Below are positions 1 through 10,305 of a stretch of 64,000 nucleotides of DNA, piece after piece. Below the pieces are notes generated by a model, which worked only from the letters and a program-made list of their open reading frames with translations, was not told the origin of the DNA and made no database searches. The DNA is from Jaltomata sinuosa (Eukaryota; Streptophyta; Magnoliopsida; Solanales; Solanaceae): NCBI GenBank assembly GCA_003996215.1, contig QJPP01000309.1:124001-188000 (forward strand). The letters run 5' to 3'. Position 1 is the first letter of the stretch; the number at the start of each line of letters is the position of its first letter. Position numbers and translations under genes: made by a program.

Positions 1-3000
1 GTGGCGGAGTTTCCAGCGGAGCAGTTTTTGTTCCTCCAGGCAGAACAGCGCCCAGGTGCCAACGAACCGATATCATAACCCGTTGATGCAAAAATCCATG
101 GCTCGTTCATCGTTGCCCACAGCTTCACTCTGTCTCCAAAATGTTTGAAACAAATATCCACAAAATCTACGTAATCATCCCTGCATGCACGATCATCAGT
201 AATCAGAGGCCCATTCAAAATTTGAACATGATAGATTATGTCAATAAAGTTTTTAGTCCTATACTTTTGAAATTATAAGTCTGGATCATAGTAATAATTG
301 TTAAAATTTTAATGTTTTGACATATATACATTCATGTTTCATGTCTAATAAACTACATTAGTGATTATCTTAATTCATTTTCTCATTATTAGGTTGACAC
401 AAAATTAATATGGTCATACAAAATAGGCCATCATATCTACAAGACATATATATATATAGGCACAGAAACTATTAGAGTTTGGAGTAGTACACTTACACGA
501 TCTTAGGGCTTAGAAAGCCAAGGTATTCATCTTCAAGGGCTTGAGGAAGATCCCAATGAAAAAGTGTCACCAGAGGTTTAATACCTAAATTGCAATTTAT
601 AAAGTTAGTTTTAACCATTCATTTTAATTAAAAGTTTTTACTTGTGTAATATGTGTGTTTCTGCATGTGAGAAAGACAGAAGGAGAAACAAGTACTACTA
701 ATTATTACCAAGGGCTACTATCTCATTGATGAGATTGTTGTAGTAATCAATACCAGCTTGATTTACTCCTTTACTTAGCTTCCCCTCTGAAAATACACAA
801 AGTAAATACTATAAAAGATGCATAAATGAGAGCTTTTTGTGTGTGTGTGTGTGTGGGATGGCAAAATAATCCTACTATATTAAGCTAAGGTTAATCAGGC
901 CACTGGCTTTACATTTTAAAAAGGTAGATATATAAAATCAACAAGATTATTAATATTACTAAAAATCATATCTTACGTGGTAAAATTCTTGTCCAAGCTA
1001 TAGAAAACCTGAAAGCATCTAGTCCTTCGAATTTTGCAAGTTTGACATCCTCCTGCATAAGAGAGGCAGGTAATATTAGTACACTAATTTATTTATATTT
1101 TTTCGATTAAGATAAAGTAAGAAATTAAAAATATTTCTTCATCTAATTTCTGTTTAACCAAATCAATAATTAATTAATTAGTAGTACCTTGTAACGATGA
1201 TAAAAGTCGAGAGCTATGTCTCCATTGCTATGGTCTAATATTTTTTCTGCATAGAGTTCACAATATTAGCACAGGTGTACAATCTAATGCTTGAGTATAA
1301 TACTATAATTTCCAAAATTAAATTAGTAAGAAATTAAATAGGTAAGAAACAACTTATTTTGCAAAAAATATTTTTAAAGAAAACATTTCTCTTCGTACCA
1401 AACACATCCTAACTATCTGCTTTATTAATATGGTGTAGTGAAAAAGAAAGTAGTACTCTCTCTGTTGTCTCAGTTTATATGACTTATTTTTCTTTTTAGT
1501 CAGTTTAAACTACTTTACCCTTAACAAAATGACTACTTTACCCGTAACGAAGTGATTTGTAGTCATACAAATATCTATGACTTATTTTAGACCACAAATT
1601 TCAAAAGTTTTTCTTTCTTTCTTAAACTTCATGACAAGACAAACTAACTCATATAAATTGGGTTGGATGGATCAATAGAGTAAATAAAGACAAGTCATTG
1701 AAATTATCATTTTAGTTAATATTTTCTTAAAGAAAGAGCGAAAAAAAAAACATGATAAGTAAAATGAACGGGAGAAAGTAAATCTTTGCTTTTGTTATTA
1801 AATAAATAAATTGTCTTTTTTTAGCGCAAAGAAAAAAGTATGAATAAATTTAATAGACTTGAACATACATATCCTTGTTTTACATGATTAGTACTAGTAA
1901 TTTATAAATTTTCAAGCAAATTAGTTAGGAATTGCAAGTAAAGGAAGTTCTAGAACGTTGATGTAATACTATTAATTAAGAGCTAGGACAGGGACAACTT
2001 AATTAATATTTTGTTCCTCAGAAGGACAAATTAAACAGAAATTAATGAAATTCCTTCTGGCATTTGAATGATTAAGTTAATTACTCTATATGTATAAATT
2101 AAGATCTATGGATCTTATGTGGTATATACGCTCGACTAAGTTCTAAATTAGTATAACTCATTTGACAAAACTGAGTTTAATAAATTTATAGACATGAGAT
2201 GATAAGAGAATCAGTTATCTAAAATCTTAATAGTTCAGTTAAGTGACTATTTAAATTTTTATCTTCTTAGTGCATGCAGACAATTTCTAACCTTACAATC
2301 TCCTCTAATTTATCCCTTTACCTACCCCCATTTTTTTTTTTTTGTTTTGATAAAACAGTTCCCAATCAGAATAGGCCAATAACAAACAGTACTATATGCA
2401 GTCTGACTCGTTCAACACAATGATAGGAAAGTGACAAAAAGAGTACTTAGTAATAGTAGTAACTTTTAATTTTAATTTTTCACATATTTAAGATTATAAA
2501 ATTAAAAAATATTTTAATATATTTGACATATTTTTAATTTATGACCATAAAATTCAATCTTTTTTTACTTTTTTAAATTCTGTGTTAAATCAAAATAGAT
2601 TAAATAAATTAAAATGAGGAGTAAATGTTTAACAGTACATTGTTGTTCTTCATTAATTGACAGAACAGTGACTCCGTTTCTTACTTCTATAATTATTACT
2701 TTTACTTATAATTTTATACTCTCCGATTCATTTGTTTGTCTTATAATTTGATTGGCCACATTACTTAAGAAAGTAAAAATAATTTTTAAATTTTGTAGTC
2801 GTTAACAAAAGATACATATAATATAAAATATATTTTTTTAATTTTGTATTCAATAAAAATATTACGTAAAATATTGAAATTAAAAAGTTATCAAATTAAG
2901 GGAAAAATTATTTTTCTTATGAGACTGCTACAGTGCATCACCAAAATGTTGACAGGTAATACTTGTGGAGTTTGAGCAATTATAATCCAATTGTTCCAAA

Positions 3001-4466
3001 TTTATTAATTCTACGTTTCAAGTAATCTAAGTGGAATTCACTTTATTTGGAATTTTTAAAATTGGAGTTGGAGTTGTGTTTGACTATAGTTTTTGTAATA
3101 ATTATTTAAAATTTAAATGTATTTTTTAAAAAAATATAAAATATAATTTAAAAATAAAATATAATTTAAATGAGGTTATTTTAATGAAAATAAAAATTTA
3201 ACATTTTTTTCAAAAAAATAAATAAATTAAAAAGTAAAAAAAGTAAAAGCGAAAATAAGTATTGGGCTGTTTTCTAAATCTCAAATACAACTTCAAGTTG
3301 TATTTGGTATTTTTATGACCAAACAATTTTTTTAAAATAAAGTAAATTAATTTTCCTGTGGTTTATTAGTGCACATGTCGATTAATTAAATTAAAGTCAA
3401 CTCTCATGTGGTTAATTAGTGCACATAATTAAATGAAAGATAAAAAATCAATTATAAGAATTAATTAAGGATTAGATGAAGGCATTATTATTATTACTGA
3501 GTGAAAAATGCATTAAAATTTAGAGTTTCAGTAATATACACGTTCAATAAATAATTTTTATATTATCAGGTCATCGATCTTTACTTATTGTAACAAGTAA
3601 CATATATCTTATTTTTAAGATTTCAAATCTCACATTTTAAAGGGACTTACCCATAAATATTCTTTGAATGATATAGAAATCGTTTCGCTATGGGTTGTTT
3701 TCACTTTAGTCCAGAAAACTATTTTACTTTATTCAAAAATCTTTGTTTGGCCATAGAAATATCAAATACAACTTTATTCAATACTTGTTTTCTATTTTTA
3801 CTTTTTAATTTTTTCTTTTTTGAAAAAAAAATTGAATTTTTTATTTTTATAAAATGACCTCACTTAAATTATATTTTATTTTTAAATTATATTTTATATT
3901 TTTTTAAATTCATTTAAATTTTAAATTTTTATTGTAAAAACTATAGTCAAATGCAAAAAGTTACTCCTACTATTTAGTATAAAATTTGAACTGTAAAAAT
4001 TTATGAGAGAGAGAGACCAGGATGAGTGTGGACGAAAGTATCCACTATACTTGGCCCTTTGCCATCTTCATTCCATGCACCTTCATACTGTAAAATTAAC
4101 AAAAAAAAATTTAAATAAATTATCAACTACATGTTAAAAAGCAAATGCAAGCAAAAAAACACAAAGCCGGCCCTCTCCTCCTAGCCATAAGTCTCTGGTT
4201 CGAGCCTTGGATATGAAATTTTTTAATTGAGAGCGCTGTCTTCAAAATGGGTCTGCAACGCTCAATCCAGATATAGTCAGGCTTTAATATGAGTAGTGAA
4301 TTACCTGATAGGAAGAAGTGGAAGCTCCAAAAAGAAAATGAGATGGAAATATTGTACGATTAAATGGAGTTGAAATAGTACGGCTTGGCACTTTTGCACC
4401 CTCCAAAATATAGGGCAAGATGAAGATGAAGAAGCCAATTGCCAAAAATGGACCTTGAAAAGCCAT
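1..4466 (-). CDS. Beta-glucosidase copy A, GH1 family (partial)
   Basis: This gene encodes the N-terminal half of a plant family 1 glycoside hydrolase, which cleaves beta-glucosides of specialised metabolites in a retaining two-glutamate mechanism. Coding exons, read on the minus strand, are 4305-4466, 4018-4087, 1188-1246, 977-1052, 709-786, 497-584 and 1-180 (exon 7 runs off the window). All visible junctions are GT-AG and phases join without a break, giving about 237 residues. The start is the ATG at 4466; an in-frame GTG just upstream is not a plausible plant start. A hydrophobic signal peptide (about residues 5-24) predicts secretory or vacuolar targeting. Recognisable GH1 blocks are FLFGASTSSYQ, YEGAWNEDGKGPSIVDTF, FHWDLPQALEDEYLGFLSP and the acid/base motif TMNEP in exon 7. 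The remaining exons, with the nucleophile, lie outside the window. Nearest relatives by pattern are plant BGLU12/17-like or furcatin-hydrolase-like enzymes; the substrate cannot be told. Confidence 0.9.
1456..1680. mobile_element. Stowaway-like MITE in intron 2 of copy A
   Basis: This stretch has the usual Solanaceae Stowaway-like pattern: an end close to CTCTCTCTGTTGTCTCAG, the internal phrase for 'tatgacttattttagaccacaaa', and a degenerate inverted end near 1660-1680. At the matching place in copy B (about 16430-16460) most of the element is missing, so it was either gained in A or mostly lost in B. Confidence 0.6.
3058..3326. repeat. MITE copy 1 of an inverted pair in intron 2 of copy A
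   Basis: This AT-rich segment is a reverse-complement relative of 3743-3966: both contain the TTTGACTATAG end and the other end with (G)GTCAT/GGCCAT followed by the phrase for CAAATACAACTT. The two lie about 420 bases apart in opposite orientation. No matching pair is found in intron 2 of copy B. Confidence 0.6.
3743..3966. repeat. MITE copy 2 of the inverted pair in intron 2 of copy A
   Basis: This is the second arm of the inverted pair with 3058-3326. It starts with TTGTTTGGCCATAGAAATA and ends near AACTATAGTCAAATGC. The same TTTGGCCATA-type end occurs at 22390-22580 and 63560-63730, so it belongs to a dispersed family. Confidence 0.6.
4165..4292 (+). mobile_element. tRNA-derived SINE relic in intron 1 of copy A
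   Basis: A polymerase III box-B-like phrase (TGGTTCGAGCCTTGGATATG) is followed by GAGAGCGCTGTCTTCAAAATG and GATATAGTCAGGCTTTAATAT. The same string of words is found at 18905-19045 in intron 1 of copy B and at 22118-22290. Its presence at the same intron site in both genes means that it was inserted before the tandem duplication. Confidence 0.65.
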
Positions 4467-4499
4467 AGCCACTTACTATATCTGCTTCTTTGTGCCCTC

Positions 4500-4507
4500 T
4501 TTATATA
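4500..4507 (-). promoter_or_regulatory. TATA box of beta-glucosidase copy A
   Basis: On the minus strand the sequence reads TATATAAA about 34 bases before the start codon. Copy B has TATAAA at the matching place, so the core promoter was duplicated with the gene. The spacing implies a very short 5' leader; the transcription start itself was not determined. Confidence 0.5.
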
Positions 4508-4703
4508 GAGTTTAATTTGGAGGACAATAATATGCTTTGGTTGGTGGGATGGGATAAGGAAGTAGGTGGCGAAAACAGATTTTTTACTAAGGGGTTTAAT
4601 AATACGAAGAAGTCGAGAAAATTTAACATCTACCTACTAAATAATTTTAATCTTATATTATTATATATACAACATATTTTTTTATTGAAGGTGATTCGGA
4701 TAA

Positions 4704-4853
4704 GTCTGTTTGGATTGACTTATTTTAAGTGTTTTTAAGTCAAAATAGTTTTTAAATACTTTTGAAGTGGTTGGATAAATCTGAAAAACGCTTTTAAGCA
4801 TTAGAATTTCTAATTTATGAAAGTCAAAAGCTATAAGTTCATCCAAACATCTT
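4704..4853. repeat. Small MITE upstream of copy A
   Basis: Ends CTGTTTGGATTGACTTAT and ATAAGTTCATCCAAACAT form an imperfect terminal inverted repeat enclosing about 150 bases. It sits about 240 bases before the copy A start codon. The aligned promoter of copy B (19580-19640) lacks it. Confidence 0.55.
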
Positions 4854-5300
4854 CTTAGTTCCGTCTCTATAGATAATTAAGAATATTCCATGTGATGGAA
4901 TGAGATATTTAATGGAATTATTTTATTTCATCTTTTATATATATAGGATAAATTATTTTATTATCTATACTAAAATGGTTGAGATAAAATAATTCAATGA
5001 CTAAATAATACTTACTAGAAAATGAAAAAATAAAATAATCCTATAAAATATAATGGAGTTATTATCGTTATCCCACCGATCAAATTCTATTTACATGCTA
5101 AGTATCACCGGTAGAATATTGGATATATTCTATAGACTACATCCTAAAAAAGGCGAAGCAAGACTTTCTAGACTAAAATATAGTAGTAGTATATATTAAG
5201 CAAAAAAACACATTTTACAATTAGTAACACATGTAAATCATTTAAAGTCTGAAAACTAAGTATGTAGTTGATAACTGATTGAAGAAAATTGAGTTATATT

Positions 5301-6136
5301 TAGAGTGTGTTCAGCATGAATGAAAACATTTTTCGAAAAATGTGTTCCTATTTTCTCATATTTATTTGATTAAAAAATTTTAGAAAATATATTTTCTAAG
5401 AAAACAAGTTCCTTCAAAATAAGGAAAATGATTTCCTTAATTAAAGTAGAGAAAACAAGTTACAATTTTTATACCACTCTTAAAATCACCCCCTCCCTCC
5501 CCCCCAAAAAATAAAAAATTCTTACCCACTCCCTACCCCGACCCTCACCCTCCCTACCCCTCCCCTACCAGCCCTCTCCCCCTCCTCCCCCGCCCAAAAA
5601 AAAATTAATTTATTTTTTTGAAAAAAATTCAAATTTTCCTTACCCCACGCTCCTATCCCGACCCCCACCTCCTACCAGCACACAACCCCCCACCCCACCC
5701 CTCCCAAAAAAATTTAAAATTTTTTAAAGTTATTTTTAAAAAAAATAAATAAATTCTTTTCTTATCCCACTCCTTTATCAGCCAACCCCCCCCCCCCCCC
5801 CCCCTTCCCCCTCCCTCTAAAAAAAATTAATTTTTTAAACTTATTTTTTTTTAAATTTCAAATTTCTTTTCTTACCCCACTCCCTATCCTACCCCTACCC
5901 TAACAAAAAGAATTTTTAAAAAAAATTGTTTATTAAAAAAAATTATAATTTTTTTTCTCGCCCCACCTCCCTTATCCTATTTGTTCTCATTGTTTTGTGT
6001 TAAATATATACAAATGCTTTTAGAAAAAAAAAAATTACTTGCGTACTGAACACAAAAAAATAAGTAAGAAACAACTTATTTTTCTGGAAAATATTTTTCC
6101 ATGAAAAATATTTTCCTTCATACCGAACACACCCTT
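5301..6136. mobile_element. 835-bp terminal-inverted-repeat element with C-rich tandem core
   Basis: The left end (AGAGTGTGTTCAGCATGAAT) and the reverse complement of the right end (AAGGGTGTGTTCGGTATGAA) match, followed by matching GAAAATATTTTT-type words. The core (5460-5960) is built from four or more diverged copies of an approximately 125-bp unit in which a run like CCCACTCCCTACCCC alternates with AT-rich sequence. Copy B has the flanking sequence without the element (around 20000-20030), so the empty site is visible within the window. No coding capacity was seen. Confidence 0.7.
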
Positions 6137-7093
6137 TCTCACAATTATTTAAGGGGAAAAATATTTTTTCTAAAAAGAGTTTACACATTGTAAGTTGTAA
6201 AAATGTGCGTGAGATATGAACATTTATTCAAGTGCTCTAATAATATTACCAATCATAAAATTCAACAATCAACATTTCATCATCTTTTTTTTTTCAACGT
6301 TCACCAATGTCATTATTATTAAATGGGAAAATGACAGCTAGCTGATAAAGAAACGTGTAATTAATGTCACGACTTGCGAGTTAAATTTTATTTCTCATTT
6401 TTAGGTAATACACAAGTTAAGTGGCTCGAATAAATGAAGCTTGCTCAAGTGATTATGCAACTCCATCATTAATTAATTAGATTGAGAGTTTAAATCACAT
6501 TAAAATATAAGTGAGAATACTATCAATCCTCCGTGAAAAAAAAAGAAGAGTAAGGCTGGAATGTATCTCAATTCTCATCTTTCTAATAATAATAGAGTAC
6601 CAACTCTATTATTATGGTCCATGTCACCTTTTTTTTTAACCAATAAAATTTCAATAAATACATCGTATAAGGCTGGCAACATGATTTTAAAAAATGAGTA
6701 ACCATCAATCCGACTCATTAAATATGAGTCAAATAATTGACCTCTTGAAAATAGATCAAATATGAATACTATTTATATTATTCATTAAAAATAAAATATT
6801 CATATGGATAATATAGATATTCATATAATCAATATACACTTGTATGGAGTGATGGAGTCAAAAATTTTATTGAAAAAGGCCAGAATATAAAGAAGTAAAT
6901 TCATGAAGAAGTCAAAAAGTATCAATACGTAATATATATATACATAAAAAAATATTTTCACCTAGCTACATAGTGTCATATAGTGTAATTTTTTTGACGA
7001 ATGGGTGTCAATCGACACCCCTTAATTACATGTGGCTTCGCCACTGCTTGTATGGTTGTTATTTTCATGAATTTTTGCTTTTTGAGGAGTTAA

Positions 7094-7215
7094 TATCTTA
7101 AATGTCATTGAACTATGAAAATTTATCTAGTAAAGTCATTAAAATTTATTTTGTATCAATAAAATTACTTAACTTAAGATTTTTATCTTCAAAAATCACT
7201 CAAGTTGAATCACAA
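7094..7215. repeat. Relic related to the long-TIR element at 11528-12489
   Basis: The phrase GTTAATATCTTAAATGTCAT followed by repeated 'aaagtcattNaa' and 'aaaatcactcaagtt' words resembles the terminal minirepeats of the 11528-12489 element. Only one end is recognisable. Confidence 0.4.
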
Positions 7216-7813
7216 TTTGATTTTTAACTTGTGTCTCACCTGACTATTTCTGGAGCCATGTGGATAATATGAATATCGATATTATCTGTCACTCACATTA
7301 TCTGTTGAGTAACCTATTTTATATCCGTGTTAAATATGTGCGGATCAATTCTAGCTCTGTTTTTTTAATTTTAATCCAATATATATACACTTGGTGTATC
7401 AGGCTATTGTTTAATCACTAAAATCAAACTTAAAACTATATTAAAATTTCAAGAGTTAAAAGGATTAAAAATCACCTCTAAATTATCTCAGTTTTTTGAA
7501 TACGTGAATAGTTGGACTATTGAGAGTGTGAGTTTTCTGCTTTTTTGTACCCTCTTTAGTGTGTTCTGCACTCTTTTTTTGTTTAAAAATTCTGTCAAAT
7601 AACACTCCAAGTGGACAAATAATTTCACTATGGCAAAGTTAAATAAATTAATATTAGGTTAAAAATTAAGGTTAAAGATTAAAATTTATCACCGTAAAAA
7701 TTAATTTATTCTATATCACAATATACGATATCGTCTTCTCCACTTTCTCAGTCGTGATCTCGTCTCAGTCGTGGCATCAATATCTCCAACTTGAAAAAAA
7801 GTGTTTTAAAAAA

Positions 7814-8022
7814 GGGCAGCCCGGTGCACTAAAGCTCCCGCTATGCGCGGGGTCCGGGGAAGGGCCGGACCACAAGGGTCTATTGTACGCAGCCTCACCT
7901 TACATTTCTGCAAAGGGACGCAGCCTCACCTTACATTTCTGCAAAGGGCTGTTTCCACGGCTTGAACCCGTGACCTCCTGGTCACTTGGCAGCAACTTTT
8001 ACCAGTTATTACAAGGCTCCCC
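7814..8022 (-). mobile_element. TS-family SINE with internal 31-bp duplication
   Basis: Read on the minus strand this begins GGGGAGCCTTG, has box B GGGTTCAAGCCGTGG, and ends with CGCATAGCGGGAGCTTTAGT and CACCGGGCTGCCC. These are the hallmarks of the tRNA-Lys-derived TS SINE described from tobacco. A 31-base segment (7887-7917) is repeated exactly at 7918-7948, which lengthens the element. Runs of A and AT-rich direct repeats flank it, so its target-site duplication is not certain. Confidence 0.85.
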
Positions 8023-9059
8023 TTAAAAAAAAAAAAAAAAGTATATTTTTTTAAGGTGTTTAAAAAAAGTATATTTTTTTAAGGTGTTTAAAAAAATAAT
8101 TGAAAAATATATTTAAAAAATAATGTGTCAGCTAATAAAATCATACAAATTTAATTAACTCTCCAAATTTCATATTTATGGTAGGATAATTAATCTTATG
8201 ACCAATCCATACCAAACAACCCATAAGTGTTTGATTAAAATGAGTATCACCCTAGAAGGCGGTACGTGGACACAAAACTTAGTTATTGTTAAGCAAACAA
8301 TGGATTTTCTTAATAAGTCTATAACACGTCAGCCAGAAAATAAATTAATAGCAATCCAGCTTTGATAAATAATCTATTGACAAAAGAGTGCCGATCGATT
8401 TGCCGTCCATTTTGGATTAGAAAAATTAAATTAAAAAATTAGATAAAATGGTCATTGTAATTTCTTATACAAAAAATAGCCAACTTATTATTTATTACTA
8501 TTAGGCCAAAGTTTATATCTGAAATGACCATTCGGTATGCATATGACTTTTTTTTTGGCAATATATATGCATATATATTACATATACATTGCATATACAT
8601 GCGATATAAATATGATTTTTTTTTATAAATGTACATTTTCGTAAAATCCCCAGAAAAGAGATGGCAAAATTTCATAAATAGCTATAGTTTGGTAATTAAT
8701 TAAGGGTCCATAGCTTAAGTTTCTTAATTACAAAGCATAGCTAATTTCAAGTTCCAAAATCAGCCCTCGATTTGTATATAGACGCTTATATACGTATATA
8801 CCATAAAAATAGATTCCTAAAAATCAGTTAGAATTTAAATTTTTTTTAGAAATCTCCATAAATCATGCGTCTTTTACTCTCACTAATATTCTCTCTTCAT
8901 AATTGACTGATACAGCTGAAAAATCTCAGATACAAATAACCATTCATATACTTTGCAATTTCATATACTCATGTGTTCACCATCTATTGTATATATGTAT
9001 TTGAGATTCAAGTTAACTAAGCATATATATTTCAAATGTATACACTGATATGTATAAAT

Positions 9060-9530
9060 CTCATATACATTTTAATCTCAAATACATTTGAATCTCAAAG
9101 TATGAATCTCATATACATTTGAACCTCAAAAATATGAATCTCATATACATTTGAACCTCAAAAGTATGAATCTCATAGATAATGTATAACCAAAAATAAA
9201 GCATTCCAATTGCATATACATATATGCGTTTTAGTTGGTATATACATGTATAAACATCACTAAAGAAGGATGAAATCTTAGAATTTTTTTTTTAAAATAG
9301 AAATCTCCAGAAATCATGGTAATTACCTCTAAAGTATGAATCACATATACATTTGAACCTCAAAAGTATGAATCTCATATATAATGTATAACAAAAAACA
9401 AAGAATTCAAATTGCATATACATATATGCGTTTTAGTTGGTATATACTTATATACATATATAAATATCACTAAAGAAGGATGAAATTTTAGAAAAATCTT
9501 TTTAAAATGAAAATCTCCATAAATAATGGG
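9060..9530. repeat. Two-level tandem repeat block
   Basis: A short unit of about 38-40 bases (ATGAATCTCATATACATTTG plus AACCTCAAAA) is repeated three to four times at 9060-9185. A longer unit of about 190-200 bases, from AAAGTATGAATCTCATA to the words for 'gaaatctcc-ataaat-atgg', occurs at about 9160-9320 and again at about 9360-9530 with few differences. No function is seen. Confidence 0.7.
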
Positions 9531-10305
9531 GGTGGGCCGGCGTGAATTCCGCTGAAAATTGGGTGAAAGGGAGTTTGAGAATAGGTAATATACGTTTCCT
9601 TCCCCCAAATGTATATGTTGCCCAAAATAATAGCTACTTGTTCTAAACTATACCTATAAAATATAATTATATAAAAATTAACTCATATCACATAATTAAG
9701 CCCTTCAATATTTTATGTCCCGTAATTTTCCCAAAAAAGATTCACAATAAACTTTCAATTGCCGTCTATCTGTAGCATACAAAATTATGGGCCACGGTAT
9801 TAGCAAGTCCAATATAGTATAATTTGCATAGCATTGCTATTTAAATATTATCTTCAATTTTTATATTTGTTGGGAAATGGTCTTTTTAAGTTTAATAAAA
9901 AAAATTTGGATTGATATATTAATTCTTAAGTTGAGCCACAGAGATGGCGGCAAGAGGAACCAAAATCGGTGAACTTCAAGTCGTGAACATCAATTTAACT
10001 TCATGCTATATTCAAACTAGTTATCATGTTAAATTATCATTAAAATAATTATTTTTAGTATGGGATCGAGTAATATAAAGCGTTCTTTCCGATGAGTACA
10101 GTACGTAATAGACATAATATATTGTTACTACAACTTTATTTCTTCTCCTTTCTATTACAAAAGAACATATATATCCTTAATTCGATAAATAATAGAAGTT
10201 ACAAACAAGATAATGATGAATTTAAGGGTAATTAATAGCACTTAAGTTGTACAAGATTTGATATAATTAAATGAGACATAGTACTCATGCATGATATTAA
10301 TAATT

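Larger units (their letters stand above)
4467..10305. other. Intergenic region between beta-glucosidase copies A and B
   Basis: No gene is supported here. The first part, up to about 7460, is the upstream region of copy A and is clearly similar to 19519-23830 upstream of copy B, for example in the words around 5145/19860, 6300/21815 and 7385/23745. The rest holds an 835-bp C-rich element, a TS SINE, relics of other MITEs, AT-rich sequence and a tandem repeat block at 9060-9530. Short reading frames here are uninterrupted only by chance in AT-rich DNA and have no recognisable domain. Confidence 0.75.

Noticed and set aside
4284..4472. Use of GTG at 4472 as the start of copy A
   Set aside because: GTG is not used as a start in plant nuclear genes of this type; the ATG two codons further gives the same signal peptide and is conserved in copy B at 19518.
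7754..8026. 90-codon plus-strand frame
   Set aside because: It is the antisense reading of the TS SINE with its duplicated 31-bp segment.
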